The position numbers were made by a program, and so were the translations under genes. A stretch of DNA of 64,000 nucleotides from contig BCHH01000018.1 in assembly GCA_001599595.1 (NCBI GenBank), positions 62,001 through 126,000 on the forward strand. The letters run 5' to 3'. Position 1 is the stretch's first letter; every line of letters starts with the position of its first letter. The notes beneath the pieces are model-generated. The model did no database searches, was not told the DNA's origin, and was given only the letters and a program-made list of their open reading frames with translations. Origin of the DNA: Beverwykella pulmonaria (Eukaryota; Ascomycota; Dothideomycetes; Pleosporales; Melanommataceae). This document shows positions 12,026 through 23,948 of this stretch, one piece after another.

Positions 12026-12956
12026 ATGATTGCAAATGGCAACCTAGAAGATCCTACCGAAGAAGATGCCCTTGCGCTCTTCAGGGCTGTTGAGGAGAAG
12101 TTCCCATCCAGCATGCTCGGAAACGACAAATGGTATATTGTGACCGTAGGGTGCACTCCTGATGTTTCCCCAAGCAGCATAGCTGACGTCCATTGAGCTT
12201 GCGTCGATAGTCGGTGGAGGCCAGCCCGGATTCGCACCAACACTATACAGAGATCTGATCAAGCGCCCCGAATACTCGACCTCGGAACAGCGAAAAGCGT
12301 TGATGCGAAGAATCCGAGAGACAATGGTGAAGCTGGTGAGCATTGTGGGTGTGTGCAAGCCGCTGGAAGCTATCTTCGATATTGATGCAGTTACACGGCC
12401 AGAGGACAAGGACTACTCCTTTTCTAGGTATGAATTCAAAAATAGACGCAGATAGAAGCTCGGTTGACCGGGTGGCAGAGAGGGATGGCAATGCGATGAA
12501 GCGAACCGTAAGCGCGGATTTGAGTGGCAGAACCGTATCTACCTACACAACCAGGGGAAAATCGACGACGTTCTCTCTTCGCAGAGGGATTTTGGTAAGT
12601 CCTCCTCCTGTTTCCATCTGAGTGATGCTCATGCCGAAGTCAGACTGGCTGAGCAAGAACATCACCTATGGTCTGTACCTTTCAGACCACACCATTCTCA
12701 ACGACGTCGAGACAGAACTCACTGTCTTAACCGGTATCATGATACAGAATCTGCCTCGTGAGACGAGCTGGCATCTAAGAGGAACAAGACGCATCGGCGT
12801 GACCATGGAGGACGTTGAGACGATTCAGCAATGCGTGCGTGGAGTATTCCTTGGAAGAGTGCACGCTAACATTTGCAGATTGAACTTGTTGCAAACTTCT
12901 GCGGGCTACGACTTCATAGAGTTCCCCGGGTTACAGATATTGAGCACGAGGTTTAA
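12026..12956 (+). CDS. Carboxymuconolactone decarboxylase/AhpD-like protein
   Basis: Five small exons: 12026-12145, 12198-12427, 12479-12594, 12644-12834, 12879-12956; 244 residues. Introns of 43-52 nt hide it from simple open-frame scans. The spliced protein reads MIANGNLEDPTEEDALALF, IVT-LASIVGGGQPGFA, SIVGVCKPLEAIF, YLSDHTILNDVETELTVL, RETSWHLRGTRRIGVT and ends VTDIEHEV. This is the all-helical fold of the CMD/AhpD-like ascomycete family. Members include peroxidase-like disulfide reductases and lactone decarboxylases. The conserved CxxC of true AhpD is not obvious, so the chemistry is open. It is divergent from an SDR and followed by an MFS carrier, which fits a small catabolic group. Product family is fairly sure, substrate unknown. 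Confidence 0.8.
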
Positions 12957-13576
12957 CAGCAGTTTTAAGGGCATCTCTTTTCATACTTGGTTTCACTGGA
13001 TTACGGGTTGACCATAGACATACAATGGAATAGACAAAGTGCAACATTCCCACATTTGAAACCACACACAGAAGCCGCACATCTGATAACGTCAACCATC
13101 TGGGAAGTTGCGAATTGCAAAATTTCACCATTGTCAAATAGGTCGTCACGAGATGATTCCGACGCGAGTCATTCCCATACATATTCACCAGCACGAACGA
13201 GTCACTAGCGCCGACCCGTTCATGTTCGGGGAGACCAGCGCAATCCCGAAATACCATCCGATCTTCCGAGCCCTCGCCCAGCATCCCAATCCACATGCGA
13301 CCTTGACGCAGCACAACCCCGTTCTTGGAAAACATGGCCCGAAATTTGCGGGGAAGCTGTACTGCAAAGTGGTTCATTTCCCCGTGGGGTCCATCCTGAA
13401 TCCTGGCCGGAGGTGTCACATCGGATTGAGCTAAGAGGCCAGGACAGCATAGCGTAACGATGGACTAGTGTTGCTGCGTGTTATATAATGGATCGGCAGC
13501 TTTCTTCGTTTTCGCTATTCTCTTTTACTATTCTTTCTTGTTTCTCGGTTGCGTTCGTTCATCCCGAGAACTCATC
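12957..13576. other. Intergenic, one unsupported minus-strand frame
   Basis: A 162-codon minus-strand open frame (12931-13419) includes MFSKNGVVLRQGRMWIGML but matches no family I know, and it overlaps the last exon of the AhpD-like gene. It is left uncalled. The right end should hold the MFS promoter. Confidence 0.35.
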
Positions 13577-15281
13577 ATGGCAGCACACTCAGAAGACAAC
13601 AAGAACGGAGTGGAGACTGTCGATAATATCGCCACCATGGATCTAAAGATGAATGATAGGGATGGTCGTTTCATCGAGAAGACTGATGAAGAGAAGAGGC
13701 TCGTACGGAGGATCGATTTTTTCCTGTATGTCTCATTATCATGGCGTCTATTCGACCATTTGAACAGATCTAACTATTGGTTGGGTCAAAGTATGCCAAC
13801 AATCTGGGTGCTCTACTGCTTCTCCTATATGGTGAGTTCTTTCCTGGTGCTAGGGGATGCGCGGAACTGATACATTGAACAGGACCGCACCAACATCGGC
13901 AACGCCAAAGTCGCTGGCATGAACGCGGATATCGGACTTAGCTCTACGCAATATTTCCTCGCTATCGTAGTGTTTCAAGTTGGCTACGTGATTGCGGAAG
14001 TGCCGTCAAAGTAAGCTATATAGACCTATGTGTTTGACGGCACGGACTTACAAACCTCGCAGCATGATTCTCTCTCGCACTAGGCCGTCCCGCTATATTC
14101 CCCTTCTCATGCTACTTTGGGGCACAGTTGCAGGACTCATGTCCCTAGTAAAGACACCTGCGCAACTCCTTGGTATGCGCTTTCTTCTTGGAGTCATGGA
14201 AGCGGGATTCAGTCCTGCCATTCTGTTCATCATATCGACTTGGTATCGGCGACATGAGCAATCGAAACGATTCATGGCGTTTTTGAGTGCGGGAATTCTT
14301 TCTGGGGCTTTCGGAGGCATTATTGCTGGAGCGATTACCGCTTCGCTAGATGGTGCTCATGGAATTGCTGGCTGGAGATGGTACGTTGCCTTCCTTAGTT
14401 GATCTTTTTCGGTGTTGATGATAGCATCAGGTTGTTCATCGTAGAGGGTGTATCCACCATAGGCGCTGCTCTCATCGCTCCGTTTTTCCTTCTCGACTAC
14501 CCAGCAACAACCAAGCGATTGACTCCCCGGCAACGTGAGCTTGCCATCGCTAGACTGCAAGCCGACGGCATCACCAGCTCAGGTGAACACGGAGAGGTTT
14601 CCGAAGTATCCCACTGGAAAGCGTTCGTCCACGCTGTCAGCAATTGGCGTCTTTGGCTTCTATGCGCGGGATACATGACGATCATCGGATGCTACAGCCT
14701 GAGCTACTTTAACCCAACGCTGGTTAAAGGCCTGGGATACTCGGGATCTGAGGCACAGTACATCTCCCAACCCTACCAGCAGTTTAATCGTTGATCAAAG
14801 ACTGACATTTCTAATCAGATACATGACCGTTCCTCTATACATAGTAGCCTTCGCCATCGCCGTCCCAACCTGTATAATCGCCGACCGCATGCCCTCCTAC
14901 CGCCCCGTCATGGCAGCCTTGGTCCTCATCCTCGGCGCGCTCTTCTGTGCCCTCTCCGCCGGAATCTATGCCTACATTCCCCGCTACGTCTTCCTCTGCT
15001 TCATCAACTCGGCAATCTGGACGGCGAACCCGCTCGCGTTATCCTACGCTTCCGTCTCTTTCGGCCCACTGCATCCAGAGACAAGGGCGATTAGTCTGGC
15101 GGTGGTAAATGGAATGGGAAACCTGGCGCAAATCTACGGGAGCTACCTCTTCCCGGATAAGGACGCACCGAAGTATTTAGTTGGATTTGGTACCTATGCT
15201 GGGCTGCTGGTGTTTGGGGCGGGGGTTTATAGTGTGGCGTTTGTGTTGTTTAGACGGAGTCCGTTCAAGGCGAGGACGTAG
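13577..15281 (+). CDS. MFS transporter, allantoate permease/anion:cation symporter type
   Basis: Six exons: 13577-13725, 13792-13831, 13883-14010, 14063-14380, 14431-14757, 14819-15281; 474 residues. Hallmarks of the DAL5/anion:cation symporter family: PTIWVLYCFSYMDRTNIGNAKV across helix 1 in spliced form, VVFQVGYVIAEVPSN, GTVAGLMSLV, MRFLLGVMEAGFSPAILF, STWYRR, and the central PATTKRLTPRQRELAIARL loop. About 12 membrane spans are expected and visible as hydrophobic blocks. The protein should sit in the plasma membrane and import a small organic anion such as allantoate, nicotinate or a related acid, with protons. Neighbouring SDR and AhpD-like genes suggest uptake for degradation. The start (ATCATGG) was chosen because upstream residues are hydrophobic and atypical. 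Confidence 0.88.
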
Positions 15282-15662
15282 AGAAGCCGGCAAGCGTGTG
15301 AGTTGTAGGTTCGGACTGCTTTCATGCAGAGGAGAATCCATGAGATGTTTTAATTACTCCGTAACGAGGCCTTCCCAGAGTTTGTTGTGTCCATTTGGGC
15401 CAATCAATCCTAGTGCACTCGAGCATATGAGCAAGTAAGCTTGGGGCCGCTACACTAGTTTCCAATTTAGGTAGATTTGGGAGGAAAAGCCCCTGCATGC
15501 CTGGCGTGAAGGTCCTACTGTATCGTATGCTGAGTAATCAGATCTAGCACCATTTCGGTCCCATTTTCGACATCCGTCCACCCCTCCACTGCTCCGCATA
15601 TCCACCCTCATTTCCACCATGTCGAGCCGTCCTCAAAACTCTCGCTTTCCCGATTTCCCACT
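15282..15662. other. Intergenic spacer
   Basis: Terminator of the MFS gene and promoter of the PLP enzyme must lie here. No specific motif recognised. Confidence 0.4.
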
Positions 15663-16954
15663 ATGGGTCGCATCAACCGCTCGACCCCCCAATTGACGCG
15701 CGAAGCCGTAGCGGCCGCTCACGAGCTTATCAAAGAACACATCCATCTCACACCCGTTCTCACAAACACCACTCTCTCGACCCTCGCGTCCACACCGCAG
15801 ACCGCCGAAGCATTGAAGGGCACGCAATGGGAGGGCCAGACACCGGCGTCGCCGAAAATCAGACTTTTCTTCAAGTGCGAGAATTTCCAGCGCATCGGCG
15901 CGTTTAAAGTTCGCGGCGCTTTCCATGCGATCAAGCGGTTGATTGAGGAGCAGGGGCTCGAGCAAGTGCAGAGGAGGGGCGTGGTTACGCACAGTAGTGG
16001 TAGGCTCCCATTTCCCGTCCTAATATTCGAGACGTGGGTTTTCCGTCGGATCTAATTGTACACCTAGGAAACCATGCGCAAGCCCTCGCACTCGCCGCTC
16101 GCACCTTCTCCATCCCCGCGCACATAGTCATGCCCACCATATCCACTCCCTCAAAAATCGCCGGCACGCAATCTCAAGGCGCCATCGTGCACTTCAGCGG
16201 CTCTACCTCGCAAGAGCGCGAAGCCGTCGTCGCAAAGGTAATCGAGAACACGGGTGCCACGCTCGTCCCGCCGTATGATCACCCGAACATCATGATCGGC
16301 CAGGGCACAATGGCATTGGAACTGCAGAAGCAGGTTGAAGAGTTGATCAGGGATAACCCGGAGTTGAGCGCGTATGGCGGGCATAAGGGGAGGATGCTAG
16401 ATGCGGTCATCACACCATGTGGAGGTGGAGGCATGCTTTCTGGCAATGCGATAGCGCTGCATGGTACTGGTGTCAAAGTTTTTGGCGCTGAACCGAGCTT
16501 TCAGGGCGGAGACGATGCCAGGCGGGGCGTAGAAGCCGGCGCGCGCATCGAGACGGTCAAAACACTTACCATAGCTGACGGCCTACGGACGCCGCTGGGC
16601 GACTGGACATGGAAGATCGTGTCAGACTCCAAGTATGTCGCGGGCTTGTACTCTGTCACGGAGCAGAATATCAAAGACGCTATGAGGCTAGTGCTGGAGC
16701 GGATGAAGTGTTTCGTAGAGCCAAGTGCCGTCGTGGGACTCGCTACCATTCTGTATAATGAGGATTTCAGGAAGATGGTGGAGAAGGAAGCTGGAGAGGA
16801 GGGATGGAACATCGGGGTTGTGTTCAGTGGCGGAAATACGACGATAGAGGCCATCACCAAGATCTTTGCGGCAGTGCCAGAGTCAGAGGCAGGCCAGGTA
16901 GAGGGGATGGTTGGCAAGGATGGGAAGAAGGTCGTGGAGAGTGTGGCGAGCTAG
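15663..16954 (+). CDS. PLP-dependent threonine/serine dehydratase or serine racemase-like enzyme
   Basis: Two exons, 15663-15999 and 16068-16954; 407 residues. It is a fold-type II PLP enzyme: the cofactor lysine lies in FQRIGAFKVRGAFHA (Lys82), the substrate loop is SSGNHAQALA (about 111-120, split by the intron), and the phosphate-binding glycine loop is TPCGGGGMLSG. The usual acidic metal/allosteric residues of serine racemases may lie around GAEPSFQGGDDA. The reaction should be deamination of L-threonine or L-serine to a 2-oxo acid, or racemisation of serine. There is no C-terminal ACT-type regulatory domain as in biosynthetic threonine deaminase, so a catabolic or racemase role is more likely. 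The tail GMVGKDGKKVVESVAS is ordinary. Confidence 0.88.
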
Positions 16955-17052
16955 GTCCCTTAATCATTGTAAAGCCGTCTCTTTCATAACCTATCCCCGG
17001 GAACTTGTCCTGTCTATACCTATTTCCATGGGCATCCTCTCGTTTCCGCCTG

Positions 17053-18208
17053 CTACCCATTCTTCGCTAATGCCTCCTCCACCAACCCCTTCGCATCCAC
17101 ACTCTCATCCCCACCTTCCACCCTTCCCTCGAAGCCATTCTCCAACACTTCAATCAGCTCGTCCAACCTCCGCACCACAAGATCCGTATGCTGGTGCTCT
17201 GCTAGATGCTGATTAACCTCGTTCACAAGTAACACGGTTGCAGCCCCCGCCCGGAACCCCGCCGTCATGTCGTCAATGGAATCGCCCACCATAATCAAGT
17301 TCTTGCCTCCATTCTCGTTTTGCCAAGACTTTGCGATATGCAGAATGCCCGCTGGGTGCGGTTTCGGTGGGCGGAACTCTCTCGTCACGACTGGCTCGAA
17401 CTTTGTGCTCGGCAAGAATTTGGTTAGGAGGTGAGTGACGGGTGCGTCGAAGTTGCGGGTGCAGATGCCTTTTGGAATATCCCGTGAGTCGAGGTACGAC
17501 ATTAGCTCCACAAGGCCGGGTTGGGGTGCCTGAGATGTCATGGCTGCGCGTTCGATGTCGCGGATCTTTTCCTGGGCTACCTCTTGTTCAGCAGGTGGGA
17601 GGGAGTAGATGTGGTCGAGGATGTCGGTAGGCTTTTCGATGTTGAGGAAAGCGCTAGAGTAGGGTTAGAATATAAACCCGGGAAGGCTAGTAGAAGGTAG
17701 CAGAGGAATCAATATGCACGGACAACACGAGTGAAGCTAAGCTAGAGGAGGAGCGTGGATGTGCGAAGTGAACTCACCGCATCTCGGCGAACATGTAGTT
17801 TTGGGGTTCGCCTGAGAAAAATTATTGATCAGCCACATTAAGCAGCAGTACTCCAATTAGGAGAAATGGAAATCGATATGCAAATGAAGACACAACACGG
17901 GATTGATATTGACGATGACGCAGACCATGGGAAATCTCAAATTTCATGCAAGAAAGAAGGCACTCACACAACGTCCCATCAACATCAAACACAATCCCCT
18001 TCAGCACCGGCCTTTTATCGCCTTCTACCTTCTTCGTTGGGTCCAGAGGGGCGAATCGCCGCGGTCTGAGAGGGACCCCCACCATATCTGCAGCACTTTC
18101 CGGTCTCGCTCTTCTGATGCTAAGGGATATGCAGCGCTGGTAACCCGGAGTTCTGGTGCCGAAGAGGTAGAAAAAGAGGTTAGAGGGTCGTTGTAGGATG
18201 AGTCGCAT
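17053..18208 (-). CDS. HAD-superfamily phosphatase, possible mitochondrial leader
   Basis: Three exons, 18208-17968, 17811-17778 (only 34 nt) and 17653-17053; 291 residues. HAD motifs are in order: motif I FDVDGTLC (74-81, nucleophile Asp), motif II GICTRNF, motif III KPHPAGIL, motif IV MVGDSIDDM. The layout fits phosphoglycolate- or beta-phosphoglucomutase-type HAD phosphatases (class I, helical cap). The first 60 residues are Arg/Ser-rich with a hydrophobic start (MRLILQRPSNLFFYLFGTR), like a mitochondrial targeting peptide. The tiny middle exon restores EPQNYMFAEMR between motif I and the cap. It converges with the PLP gene, with about 100 bp between the stops. Substrate unknown. Confidence 0.85.
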
Positions 18209-18482
18209 GGTAGAGGACGGCTTGGAGGCGTGGTTACTTTTCGGAATGTGGGTCTAAATCGTCCATGTGGAATGATCCTTGTCTATTGGTACAAGTGGTT
18301 GATGTAGGCTGCCGTAGTTAGCGCCCAGAGTTGACGTACCCTCCGCTGCTTGTTGTTGCTTCCGCACCTCACACTGTGATACTTAAGCTAAGCACTGCCC
18401 TCGATAGAGTAAACAGTAGTGATGCCTTCCAGAATCTAGCACCCCAACACCGTCACAACGCCTTGGCGCACGTTTCCCAGAA

Positions 18483-20615
18483 ATGGAGAGCAAGGATCGC
18501 CTCTGCACGCAATGCACACAGCAACAAGTAGAAACGCTTATCAGAGAATGCCGCCCTCTTCGCGCAGGAGAACATGTAAAGACAATTTTCTGGGACTTTC
18601 CAGGGGGTCTGGAAGAGCAAAGCTGCCCCTTTTGCCGTCTGGTTCGCAAATGTCTCGTAGGCTATCCCGATACACGACTGGAAGCCTTCACTCGCGGCTG
18701 CGCAGGAACTTCGAGTGAGATGCAAGCCTGGTCTACGTGGCATTATCCCGAGTTTACAGTTGGACTCAAATTGGGTCGCATATGGAAAAGCTCCATTTAC
18801 AGCATCCTAGTCTGTGATCTGGATGTTCATCCGAGCAGCATGATTCCACAGTTTCAAGCTGACACGAGTAATTCTTGGATGCAAAGATGTGAGCAGGAGC
18901 ACCCGAGTTGCCGAGAAAGTGGCACCCGCAAACATGCTCCTTTGCCTGGCTTCCGGCTCATCGATGTGGATAGGGGCTGCGTTGTGCCCGCAGATATCAA
19001 CTGGTCTTACTGTGCTCTTAGCTATGTCTGGGGCGGCGCCAAGCAGTACATGTTGTTGAAAGATAGCATCCAACAGCTGGAGGCCGAACATGGCCTTTCA
19101 GCCATGAAGCATGAGCTTCCCAGTACTATATCTAGTGCCATCGACCTCTGCCGGACCTTAGGGCAACGTTATCTTTGGGTCGACTCCTTGTGCATTGTTC
19201 AAGATGACGACAGAAATAAACTCAGCCAAATAAAACGAATGGGTGATGTATACCAGGCATCGGCCCTTACCATCGTTGCAGCATGCGGAAACGACGCAAA
19301 TTCGGGCCTGGCGCCCTTCAACTCCAGCAGGCAGATCCCCATCTACAACGAGCAAATCGTAGGCCATACTGCAATTACCGTTCCGGGCAGAGGTTCCCCA
19401 GCTTTAACATTGGAAAGATCGAAATGGATCACGCGTGGATGGACCTTGCAGGAACACTCGCTTTCTAAAAGATTGGTCTTTTTCACTGGGGCCCTTGTCT
19501 TCTTCCAGTGCACGGAAACTATGTTCAAGGAAACATTTGAGTTACCAGTCAGCGATGTCGGTCAGCCACCCCTGATACACCCATTACCTGCCTCTGCACT
19601 ACCGCCTGTATCACCCAACGTACGTAGAGACTATGTCCTATACTGCGAGCTCTTAGAAGACTATCTACAAAGAAGCTTGACAAATCAAAACGACATAGTG
19701 AACGGGGTGGCTGGCATATTAAGCACGTTGGAGGATATCATTGGGGCCCACAAATGGGGCCTGCCTTCAAGACAATTCGGCGTGGCACTGCAGTGGGCTG
19801 CTGGCAGCACGTTTCCTACAGAGCGGAGAAAGGGCTTTCCGAGTTGGTCATGGTCAGGCTGGATGCACACATTTGCTTTTGAAGACTATCGTTCTGGTTA
19901 CGAACTTTATCCTCTCGCTGACTCTGGGAGAACGGACGGAGACCGGCTCTCTCTTCTTACTTGTTGGACAGTTCGCGATGACGAGACGCTCCAGTGCTTC
20001 GAGACCACGGGGCTCTCGAAGGCGCATCATATTCTGACAGATATCGCGCAGAGAGAAAATGACATCACTTCTCTGCCGGATATTGCACCCATTAAGCACC
20101 TTTTTGAGCCTCAAGTGGACGCCATACTCAGTTCCAGCCTCGACTGGCAACAGCATTCGCACGACCTTGCGCGCATACCATCATCCCAAAAAATCTTGTT
20201 CTGGGCCAGCTGCACATTTCTACGCATCGACCGCACTCCCAAAATCCCCACAACCTCCGAGGCATGGTTCTTCAAGTCGGCCGATCCACGAATCCAGTTC
20301 TATGACATTCGAACACCATTGGATGGGAAACAAATCGGTTGGGTCGCGCTATTCTCGGACTGGCGGGACAAGCAGCCTGATCTATTTAAGTTTGCGGCTA
20401 CGAGTGTGGCGTTCTCGGATGATTGGCCGTGGCCGTATAAGAGTAAGCCGGAATCTATGTCGGACTTCCCTCATATCATGTTGAGCGGGATTATGATCGA
20501 GTCTACGGGGGATTCTAATCACCTTTATGCCTTGATACCGTCCGCACGAATGAAAGTGACCGTGCGTGATTGGATAAAGATGTCGCCAACGTTGGAGTGG
20601 ATAACGTTGATTTGA
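18483..20615 (+). CDS. HET-domain heterokaryon incompatibility protein, intact single exon
   Basis: An uninterrupted 710-residue reading frame. Paired cysteines near the start (LCTQCTQQQ, CPFCRLVRKC) are typical of the N-terminal extension. The HET domain follows at about 176-330: YCALSYVWGG (176-185), ELPSTISSAIDLCRTLG, RYLWVDSLCIVQDDD, GDVYQASALTIVAACG. Downstream are ITRGWTLQEHSLSKRLVFF and the WSWSGWMHTF block. The protein should act in the cytosol as a death or arrest effector after fusion of genetically different hyphae. With its start ATG at 18483 it is divergent from the HAD gene (273 bp apart). No disruption was seen; it is the best preserved of three HET loci in the window. Confidence 0.92.
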   Translation: MESKDRLCTQCTQQQVETLIRECRPLRAGEHVKTIFWDFPGGLEEQSCPFCRLVRKCLVGYPDTRLEAFTRGCAGTSSEMQAWSTWHYPEFTVGLKLGRIWKSSIYSILVCDLDVHPSSMIPQFQADTSNSWMQRCEQEHPSCRESGTRKHAPLPGFRLIDVDRGCVVPADINWSYCALSYVWGGAKQYMLLKDSIQQLEAEHGLSAMKHELPSTISSAIDLCRTLGQRYLWVDSLCIVQDDDRNKLSQIKRMGDVYQASALTIVAACGNDANSGLAPFNSSRQIPIYNEQIVGHTAITVPGRGSPALTLERSKWITRGWTLQEHSLSKRLVFFTGALVFFQCTETMFKETFELPVSDVGQPPLIHPLPASALPPVSPNVRRDYVLYCELLEDYLQRSLTNQNDIVNGVAGILSTLEDIIGAHKWGLPSRQFGVALQWAAGSTFPTERRKGFPSWSWSGWMHTFAFEDYRSGYELYPLADSGRTDGDRLSLLTCWTVRDDETLQCFETTGLSKAHHILTDIAQRENDITSLPDIAPIKHLFEPQVDAILSSSLDWQQHSHDLARIPSSQKILFWASCTFLRIDRTPKIPTTSEAWFFKSADPRIQFYDIRTPLDGKQIGWVALFSDWRDKQPDLFKFAATSVAFSDDWPWPYKSKPESMSDFPHIMLSGIMIESTGDSNHLYALIPSARMKVTVRDWIKMSPTLEWITLI

Positions 20616-21521
20616 ATGATTGCAAGCTTGAAGCTGAGATGGGGCGTTGAGGTTGCGCCCTCTGTCTCCTTGGGTGAGGCACAGCTGCCTACTTTCGTGT
20701 TGGTAACCTGGAAATCGAGGACGCGGGAACAGACTTGACGCAAGCACTAGAAGAATCAAAGGCAAGGAATCCTGACTCCAGAAATTTCCCTGGAAGAGAT
20801 TCTGAGTCCAGATTAGTTACACCACATTTCTCAACCTATGGCGCCACAGAGCTCATAGGGCCAGGCAAAAACAAATCACGATTAGGTCTATGCGAAGGTA
20901 GGGTGAGAAAGGATTTCAATCGACCCACTTCGCCCTACCTCAAGCTGCAGTTTCGAGAATCTAACTATCAGCGGTGTACAAGACGAATGTTTTGCATTTA
21001 GGCAAGGACAGCGTCGCCTTTGGAAAGGACATTGGTTGTGTGCTCGGCTCTAATCACGCCTCTTACGTCGAAGGTCCTCGTGTGTCACCCACACCAATCG
21101 CGTTTTTATGAACGACTGGGGTAAAGGACTCAGCAAGGAATATTTGTTATGTTATGCAGCCAACCGCAGGTCAGCAAAGACAGGTGGCAACAATTTCCTT
21201 TTGGCTCAGGCGGAAAACTCCAATACACCCACTCTTTAGCCATTTATCTTGGCAACCTCAACCTACATCGTTTGTGGCTCGATCACCGTTCTTTGATCCG
21301 TGACACCGATCTGTCCATCCAGAGATACAGCCATGAATCGTGAGTCCGGAAACAGCAGTGTCCGGTGGACGACGCGCTCTATGTGCACAGAGAATTATAG
21401 GCTCAAAGACAGATATAAAGCCTCTCCATTTCAGGTCCTCCATTCAGCAACTTTTCTTCAACGTTTCTACTTATCTTCATTCACAACACAGCTCAGTTTC
21501 CTCTTTCTCAAGGCCCTCAAG
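20616..21521. other. Intergenic, promoter of the small secreted protein at right end
   Basis: No gene seen. A TATA box lies at 21414. Confidence 0.4.
21414..21420 (+). promoter_or_regulatory. TATA box of the secreted-protein gene
   Basis: TATAAAG, 108 bp before the ATG at 21522 and followed by a pyrimidine-rich leader. Position and context fit a core promoter. Confidence 0.5.
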
Positions 21522-22225
21522 ATGTACGCTAAGTTCTTCCTTACTGCTATTCTTGGTGGCATATCCCATGTGCAGTCCACGTTATACAATACGCCTGTGA
21601 CTGACAATGTATATCATCCAATCGACCAACTATAGTTATATAGACTGCGGGCTAATATTTTCAGTACGACGATCTTGGGATCTCCCTTGGCCTCGGCCCA
21701 ACACCCGACCTCAACAGCGACGGCGGAATAGTCTATAATCAATTCTACTGGGTCACTGTCGACCCGCTCCTCCCCCAGATCTCTGGCATCAAGCCAAAGT
21801 CTCCCAAGAACGTCGCACTTCTCTACACCCCAGCCGAGGGCTCTTTTGCGACCACCAGCCGCTGCGTCAAGCTTCTGGACTTTTACTTCGGTTGCACAAG
21901 CACCGACATCCAGGCCACCGCAAATGTCCCGCTGAAGTGTAAGTTGACGGCCACTTTCAACAAGGGGGACGGCAATCCTCCTACCATAATGGAGTTCACG
22001 TACGAGCCGAATAATGTCTTAAAGGCTGATATGATGCACGTGAGTGCGGACTTCCCTGGCGCGAACCTGGTTAAAGTGAGCGCTTCCATTCTGGGTCCTT
22101 TGCCGTTACCGCTCCCAGGTCAGGTAGGACCGTTGGTTACAGGAGTTTTGTTCGATAACATCCGGTATACGCAGTATGAAAATGACACGCCGGGAGTTCA
22201 AAATCCGGATAAATGCGGCTTTTAG
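21522..22225 (+). CDS. Small secreted protein, unknown function
   Basis: Two exons, 21522-21608 and 21665-22225 (56-nt intron, phase 0); 215 residues. A clean signal peptide (MYAKFFLTAILGGISHVQS) is followed by a beta-rich body: YDDLGISLGLGPTP, GIKPKSPKNVALLYTP, the cysteine pair in LLDFYFGCTS and PLKCKLTATF, and a final strand VLFDNIRYTQYE. The last residues carry one more Cys (NPDKCGF). The order of blocks recalls a widespread ascomycete family of small secreted proteins with a predicted beta-sandwich fold and no known activity; that is from memory. No membrane span after the signal. A role at the cell surface or in interaction with a host or substrate is possible but not shown. Confidence 0.75.
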
Positions 22226-23748
22226 AGAAGTGGTAGTTTGGTTTAAGGATAAGTTTTGGCAGAGCGAAAGGCCTGATTGACGCCTGAATCTCCTGTCAAA
22301 ATCTGTCCTTGTGACAATTCCCAATTGAGTAACAACACACGAGGGCAAAAAAGGTGGGCTGAAATACCCTGGTCATGCCTTGCGGCATTTGCGCCTTCGT
22401 TTACAGGCCAGCTCCGAAAGGAGACTTGGGTTCTGCGTGGCGTGCGCCTGTGGCACGGACAGAAATTCTAGATAATCCGAATGAAGCACGCGATTCTAGG
22501 CTCATACAGTAGTTTATGAAATAAAATACGATAATTTAGGCTAAGGATATTTGTCATTGTGGCGTCTATCCCACTGCCTCTGTCACGCCAAGAGCGTGAA
22601 CGACCAATCTACCTTCTATATCAAGGTAGCTTGAGAGGACATGTCACCGAAGGTATGATTACTCCTTAATGAATCAGCAGATTCGATGGCCCTCTATATA
22701 TATTTCATTTGGGAACAGACGAGTTAAGAGTTGTTTATAGATGGATGGTAGAGGTAGGGAAGAAATACAAGGAGTCAGACTCGTGAAGCTAAATTTGGGC
22801 ATGTTGGCCTGTTAAATATTTGCAATGGATTGTCATTTGAGGTTTAGCCATATCGTTAAACATCTTCCTTGATGACCGTTCTCAGGCAGTGGAGCCACCT
22901 ACAAGGATAAAGTTAGAAAGAGAGAAGTACTTATTCTGAGCTTACACAGCCTTCACAGAAATGTTTCACTGAAAATACCTTTCTGCTGTTCTTCAGGTAC
23001 TGATATCGGGGTGCCAATTAATCAATACAACACAGACTGCGGCGATCAATCACCTGGCGTATATTACATGAGAATACTAAATCTATATCATAAAATGAAT
23101 AACTACGTGGGTTTTCTCGGGTCGATTAATTGCTCTCGATTAGATCGTTCCACGGTGCTGCAGTGCTGCAGTGACTGCCCTGGTTACTGGGTCACTGCGT
23201 TTACCGGCTGCTCGGCCTCACCGAGATCCACTTCGAAATTTCCTTCTAGAACGCCTTACCCCGGGAAATTACACCGGTATGGATGTCTTAGTGATGGCGT
23301 GAACGGTCTACCCGATTGTGGCTGTCTCGACGATGAGACTTACTGGGATAGAACTCCCTCGACGCCAAGGACGGAAGCGAGAGTGTTCTTGGGTATGAGA
23401 AAAGCGCCGACATGACCAATGGCCCGCCTGCACTCATGCACGCTGACTTTTGCTTTTCATATGTCTATCGAAAGCTAGAATGCCATGTGCACCTTCTAGG
23501 CTCCGCTTGAGGCGAGTGCACAACCTCTTGGCGCTGATCATTTGGTCATTTTTCGATAGAATTCGCGTCAGGGCCGCTCCCTGGTTATGCATGTCATTGC
23601 CCCCAAGCGAAATCATCTCCCAGTATGTAGTACTCTAATGTGTTCTCGGTTTGCAGCTGGAATACTCAGGTAAAGAGATCTGTGCGCTGGCAACTTCAGA
23701 ATGCTTATCTCGATTCGATAAGGCTCAGCTCGAAAATCTTTCTTCAGC

Positions 23749-23785
23749 ACCACTCCACCAACCACTCCACCAGACCACTCCACCA
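23749..23785 (+). repeat. Short tandem repeat, 12-13 bp unit, three copies
   Basis: The unit ACCACTCCACCA occurs at 23749-23760, 23761-23772 and 23774-23785, the last preceded by one extra G. Confidence 0.85.
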
Positions 23786-23942
23786 GACCTCTTGATACCT
23801 TCGTTATAGGGAAGTCTGCGCCGACGTTTTATTGGCTTTTTGTCCAAAAGAAATTGCCAATTCCGCTCATGCGCCCTTGGCATTTTATCCATGGCGGTGG
23901 TTTAAGTGTTCTGATGGGCCAACGGCGACTCTTACCAGTACC

Positions 23943-23948
23943 CACGTG
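23943..23948. promoter_or_regulatory. CACGTG, possible PHO4/NUC-1 site
   Basis: CACGTGGG context, 570 bp before the permease ATG. CACGTG(G/T) is the core bound by the bHLH phosphate regulators Pho4 and NUC-1. That this site is used is inference. Confidence 0.45.

Noticed and set aside
12931..13419. 162-codon minus-strand open frame
   Set aside because: Overlaps the last exon of the AhpD-like gene and matches no family I recognise; left as a possibility in the spacer note.
23011..23415. 134-codon Cys-rich open frame
   Set aside because: No signal peptide despite the cysteines, no family, no splice support.
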